Positions 7,801-8,936 of a stretch of 8,936 bases of DNA are shown in pieces. How positions within the stretch are numbered: position 1 is the first letter of the stretch; every line of letters begins with the position of its first letter. The notes below the pieces were generated by a model. The model did not search any database and was not told where the DNA came from. It saw only the letters and a program-made list of their open reading frames with translations. The translations under genes and the position numbers were made by a program. This DNA is from Gemmatimonadota bacterium (GTDB lineage Bacteria; Gemmatimonadota; Gemmatimonadetes; Gemmatimonadales; Gemmatimonadaceae). The DNA lies in the NCBI GenBank assembly GCA_016794735.1, contig JAEUJK010000364.1:1-8936 (forward strand). The letters are read 5' to 3'.

Positions 7801-7849
7801 GCTGCCGAATCCCCGGCGCGCCCTCGTCCGCGTCAACCTCTCCTTCTGA
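4820..7849 (+). CDS. SusC/RagA-type TonB-dependent outer-membrane transporter
   Basis: This 1009-residue, apparently complete protein begins with a Sec signal peptide (hydrophobic core 13-22, likely cleavage after VRA at 24-26). A carboxypeptidase-regulatory-like beta-sandwich domain follows (~29-110; TGRITDRATGAPL and later NERGEYRLLNL). L-T-D-V-V-V-T-G at 114-121 is the usual SusC segment before the plug. The plug (~125-260) contains the SusC signature NPDDIESIEVVKGPAAATLFGADASTGV split over 222-249, then IQIITKRG. The rest is a 22-strand-type barrel with family landmarks (YDDFSAFG, LRAAYGTTGRAP, LRPEKGTEFEAG, GDFIRLREVSATW) and the terminal VNLSF for Bam recognition. It should import a substrate handed over by SusD, driven by TonB-ExbBD. 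Its partner gene starts four bases downstream. The only cysteines I see, 288 and 302, may form a disulphide early in the barrel. The substrate (glycan, peptide or other) cannot be read from the sequence, and no degradative enzyme is linked here. Confidence 0.96.
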   Translation: MHVPRLSHWSWRAFALALALSSPVRAQTGGTITGRITDRATGAPLADSRVLVVGTTLETITNERGEYRLLNLRPGRVQLSAMRIGYRAASDTLQLTAGQTATRDFALTAALTTLTDVVVTGTVGNQERRAQSAVVASISAGDIKAAAPINTVNDLLQSRVAGVSVNAASGQAGSSRSIRVRGPASISLANRPIVFIDGVRVVETSSNLGTGGQMTDRLNDLNPDDIESIEVVKGPAAATLFGADASTGVIQIITKRGRVGSNSFQQTLRSEYGTVDRNFDPPSNYGACTAALVAASSTNPLCRGKTVGTIVSDNPLLRTSAFRQGSDLLLGWSGRGGGQNYGYFLSLGADRNLGVLPNNEFKRYSARSNFNFIPTPTLTVEAGIQTLQSTSLIPDNDNNIYGYLGGALLGSPLTRRDDGAAGQDGWFGFARQVPAISAIDNNVTTRRNILTASGTYLPAAWFKNRVTLGADLLQDEATRYFPRNAVGQYAGLLNTGNNTQTRLNAQRYTADYIADINRRFLSDDRLQVNLSLGAQAIVTRTDSLAATGQGFTTNSSNVIGSASTTTSNQQFNETRQVGALGQLQLGWRDRLFLQLGARYDDFSAFGTETDPIFLPKIGASWVVSDESWFSPLADLFGSFRLRAAYGTTGRAPLPGAALTTLASAPNAVGSGQAIVSEPGAVPLNPGNEKLRPEKGTEFEAGVDITMLRDRVQLELGYFDKRSRDVLLQRPLPPSQGFLANPFVNIGEVRNRGWEVALNAALFRSRNFEWESRLAMNTLDSKIVSLGEVAPFNTLNRFTPGFQPGAFVSKRIKSLNEQTGVVTVADTFEVVGNLWPTLEAGLTNTVTLFKNLRFVALVDTKQDFVLFNNADFFRETQVVRSNRRLDPTVLSARERLRRYGNPNAGQPAFVQLNGQSTTVDEVRDAYLQPGDFIRLREVSATWTVPRRFAGAWGPVNAASIGIAFQNLGLWTDYEGFDPEVVSAANNDFNRTDFFTLPNPRRALVRVNLSF

Positions 7850-7853
7850 TCCC

Positions 7854-8936
7854 ATGTCCACATACACCACCTTCACGCGACTCGCGGCCGGCGCCCTGTG
7901 CGCCGGTGCGATGGCGTGTTCCGACTTCCTGTCGGTCGACAATCCCAACGTGATCGATGCCGACAACATCGATCCGGTGGCCGACGCCACCACACTGGCC
8001 AACTCGGCGCAGCAGAACTTCGCCGCCGCATTCGGCTGGTCGATCATGTACCAGTCCTGGTTCACGGGAGAGTCCCAGGTCGCCGAGACCTTCCCGACAC
8101 GCAACGAGTTTGGCCGACGCGACGTGCAGCAGAGCAACGGCAACCTCAATGCGGACCTGTGGGCGACGTTGAGCACGGCGGCCGCCTCGACCCAGCTCGT
8201 GCTGCAGCTGGAGCTGCCCACGCCGACCACCAACCTGAACTACCTGCGGAGCGCCCTCTGGCGCGGGTATTCGTTCGTGCTCATGGCCGAGACCTTCTGC
8301 AGTGGCACGGTCGACGCCGGTCCGGAGCTCACCACGGCCAACATGAACGACTCGGCGGTGGCGAACTTCACGCGCGCCATCACGATCGGGACGGCCAATG
8401 CCGGCACGGAAGCGGTCGCCCTGGCCAACGCCGCGCGGGTCGGGCGTGCGCGCGCGCACCTGCAGGCGGGACGCAAGCCGCAGGCGCTGGCGGACGCGAA
8501 CTCGGTGCCCGCGGGATTCACCTTCTCCCTCGGCTACATCGACGACCTCGCGAATCGCAACCGCCTCGGTAACCGGCTCTGGCAGTTCACGCTCGATCGC
8601 GGATCGATCAGCGTCGCGCCGGCGTTCCGGATCAACGACCCCCGCGTACGGTTCAAGACGCCCGCGCAGCACAGCCTGACGCCGCAGGATCCATCGTCGG
8701 GCGCGTTCTACATCCAGGACAAGTACCCGGCGTTCAACACCGCCATCCGGGTCGCGTCCAAGCTCGAGGCCGACTACATCGCGGCAGAAGCTGGTACCAC
8801 CGCCGACCAGCTCGCGCTGATCCAGGCGCGACGCGCAGCGAACGGACAACCCGCGTATGCAGGGAGCACCAGCGCGAACGACGTGCTCACGGAACTCATG
8901 TGGCAGCGCTCGCTGGAGTTCTGGCTGGAAGGCAAG
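7854..8936 (+). CDS. SusD/RagB-family outer-membrane lipoprotein, 3'-truncated
   Basis: The frame is open from ATG 7854 to the right edge, giving the first 361 residues. The N terminus is a lipoprotein signal with the best lipobox at AMAC (Cys22). Next come a region rich in helices, the conserved segment around residues 131-151 (RSALWRGYSFVLMAETFCSG), a TPR-like helical pair at ~187-215 (ALANAARVGRARAHLQAG) and the start of the C-terminal SusD motif at 349-361 (MWQRSLEFWLEGK), normally followed by R-x-x-D-x-x-R. Probably some 40-80 residues are missing. SusD proteins sit on the cell surface and close over SusC like a lid while binding substrate. The gene begins four bases after the susC stop with no Shine-Dalgarno sequence, so it is almost certainly co-transcribed and probably translationally coupled. 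The best alternative reading is a generic RagB-type binding protein of the same superfamily. Confidence 0.93.
   Translation, partial: MSTYTTFTRLAAGALCAGAMACSDFLSVDNPNVIDADNIDPVADATTLANSAQQNFAAAFGWSIMYQSWFTGESQVAETFPTRNEFGRRDVQQSNGNLNADLWATLSTAAASTQLVLQLELPTPTTNLNYLRSALWRGYSFVLMAETFCSGTVDAGPELTTANMNDSAVANFTRAITIGTANAGTEAVALANAARVGRARAHLQAGRKPQALADANSVPAGFTFSLGYIDDLANRNRLGNRLWQFTLDRGSISVAPAFRINDPRVRFKTPAQHSLTPQDPSSGAFYIQDKYPAFNTAIRVASKLEADYIAAEAGTTADQLALIQARRAANGQPAYAGSTSANDVLTELMWQRSLEFWLEGK

Noticed and set aside
4802..8233. A very long open frame on the minus strand (1143 codons) opposite susC and susD
   Set aside because: Its translation is Arg/Val/Glu/His-rich low-complexity sequence with no family motif. 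It lies antisense to a SusC with full signatures, so it is a by-product of high GC and strong third-position bias.
1..8936. CRISPR arrays, tRNA or rRNA genes, insertion sequences, phage genes
   Set aside because: I looked for spaced direct repeats, tRNA-like cloverleaf ends, transposase motifs and terminal inverted repeats and saw none.

Overview
The window is a high-GC, Gram-negative-type stretch in which every supported gene lies on the + strand. It shows a SusC/SusD-type outer-membrane uptake pair, a DUF5916 barrel protein, a lipoprotein with propeller-like repeats and a PKD domain, and strongly G/C-ended codons. This mix suggests a member of the Gemmatimonadota or another lineage near the Bacteroidota. 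That assignment is inferred from gene content and style; there is no rRNA or marker gene to prove it.

Layout. (1) 1-2253: the 3' part of a DUF5916 outer-membrane protein, cut by the left edge. (2) 2361-2771: a small VOC (glyoxalase/bleomycin-resistance fold) protein that lacks the usual metal ligands, closed by a strong intrinsic terminator at 2796-2833. (3) 3026-4600: a lipoprotein with seven K-x3-[NDT]-G-x3-W repeats (likely a seven-bladed beta-propeller), a proline linker and a PKD-like domain, closed by a second intrinsic terminator at 4632-4663. (4) 4820-7849: a complete SusC/RagA TonB-dependent transporter. (5) 7854-8936: the start of its SusD/RagB lipoprotein partner, cut by the right edge.

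The two terminators split the window into at least three transcription units: DUF5916 with or without VOC, the propeller lipoprotein, and susC-susD. SusC and SusD should form an outer-membrane importer, with SusD as the surface lid and SusC as the TonB-energised barrel. No glycoside hydrolase, peptidase, sensor or sigma/anti-sigma gene is visible, so the substrate cannot be named. Four of the five proteins look like cell-envelope or surface proteins. I saw no RNA genes, CRISPR array, insertion sequence or phage gene. I did not find a convincing new system; the points worth checking concern details of known families.
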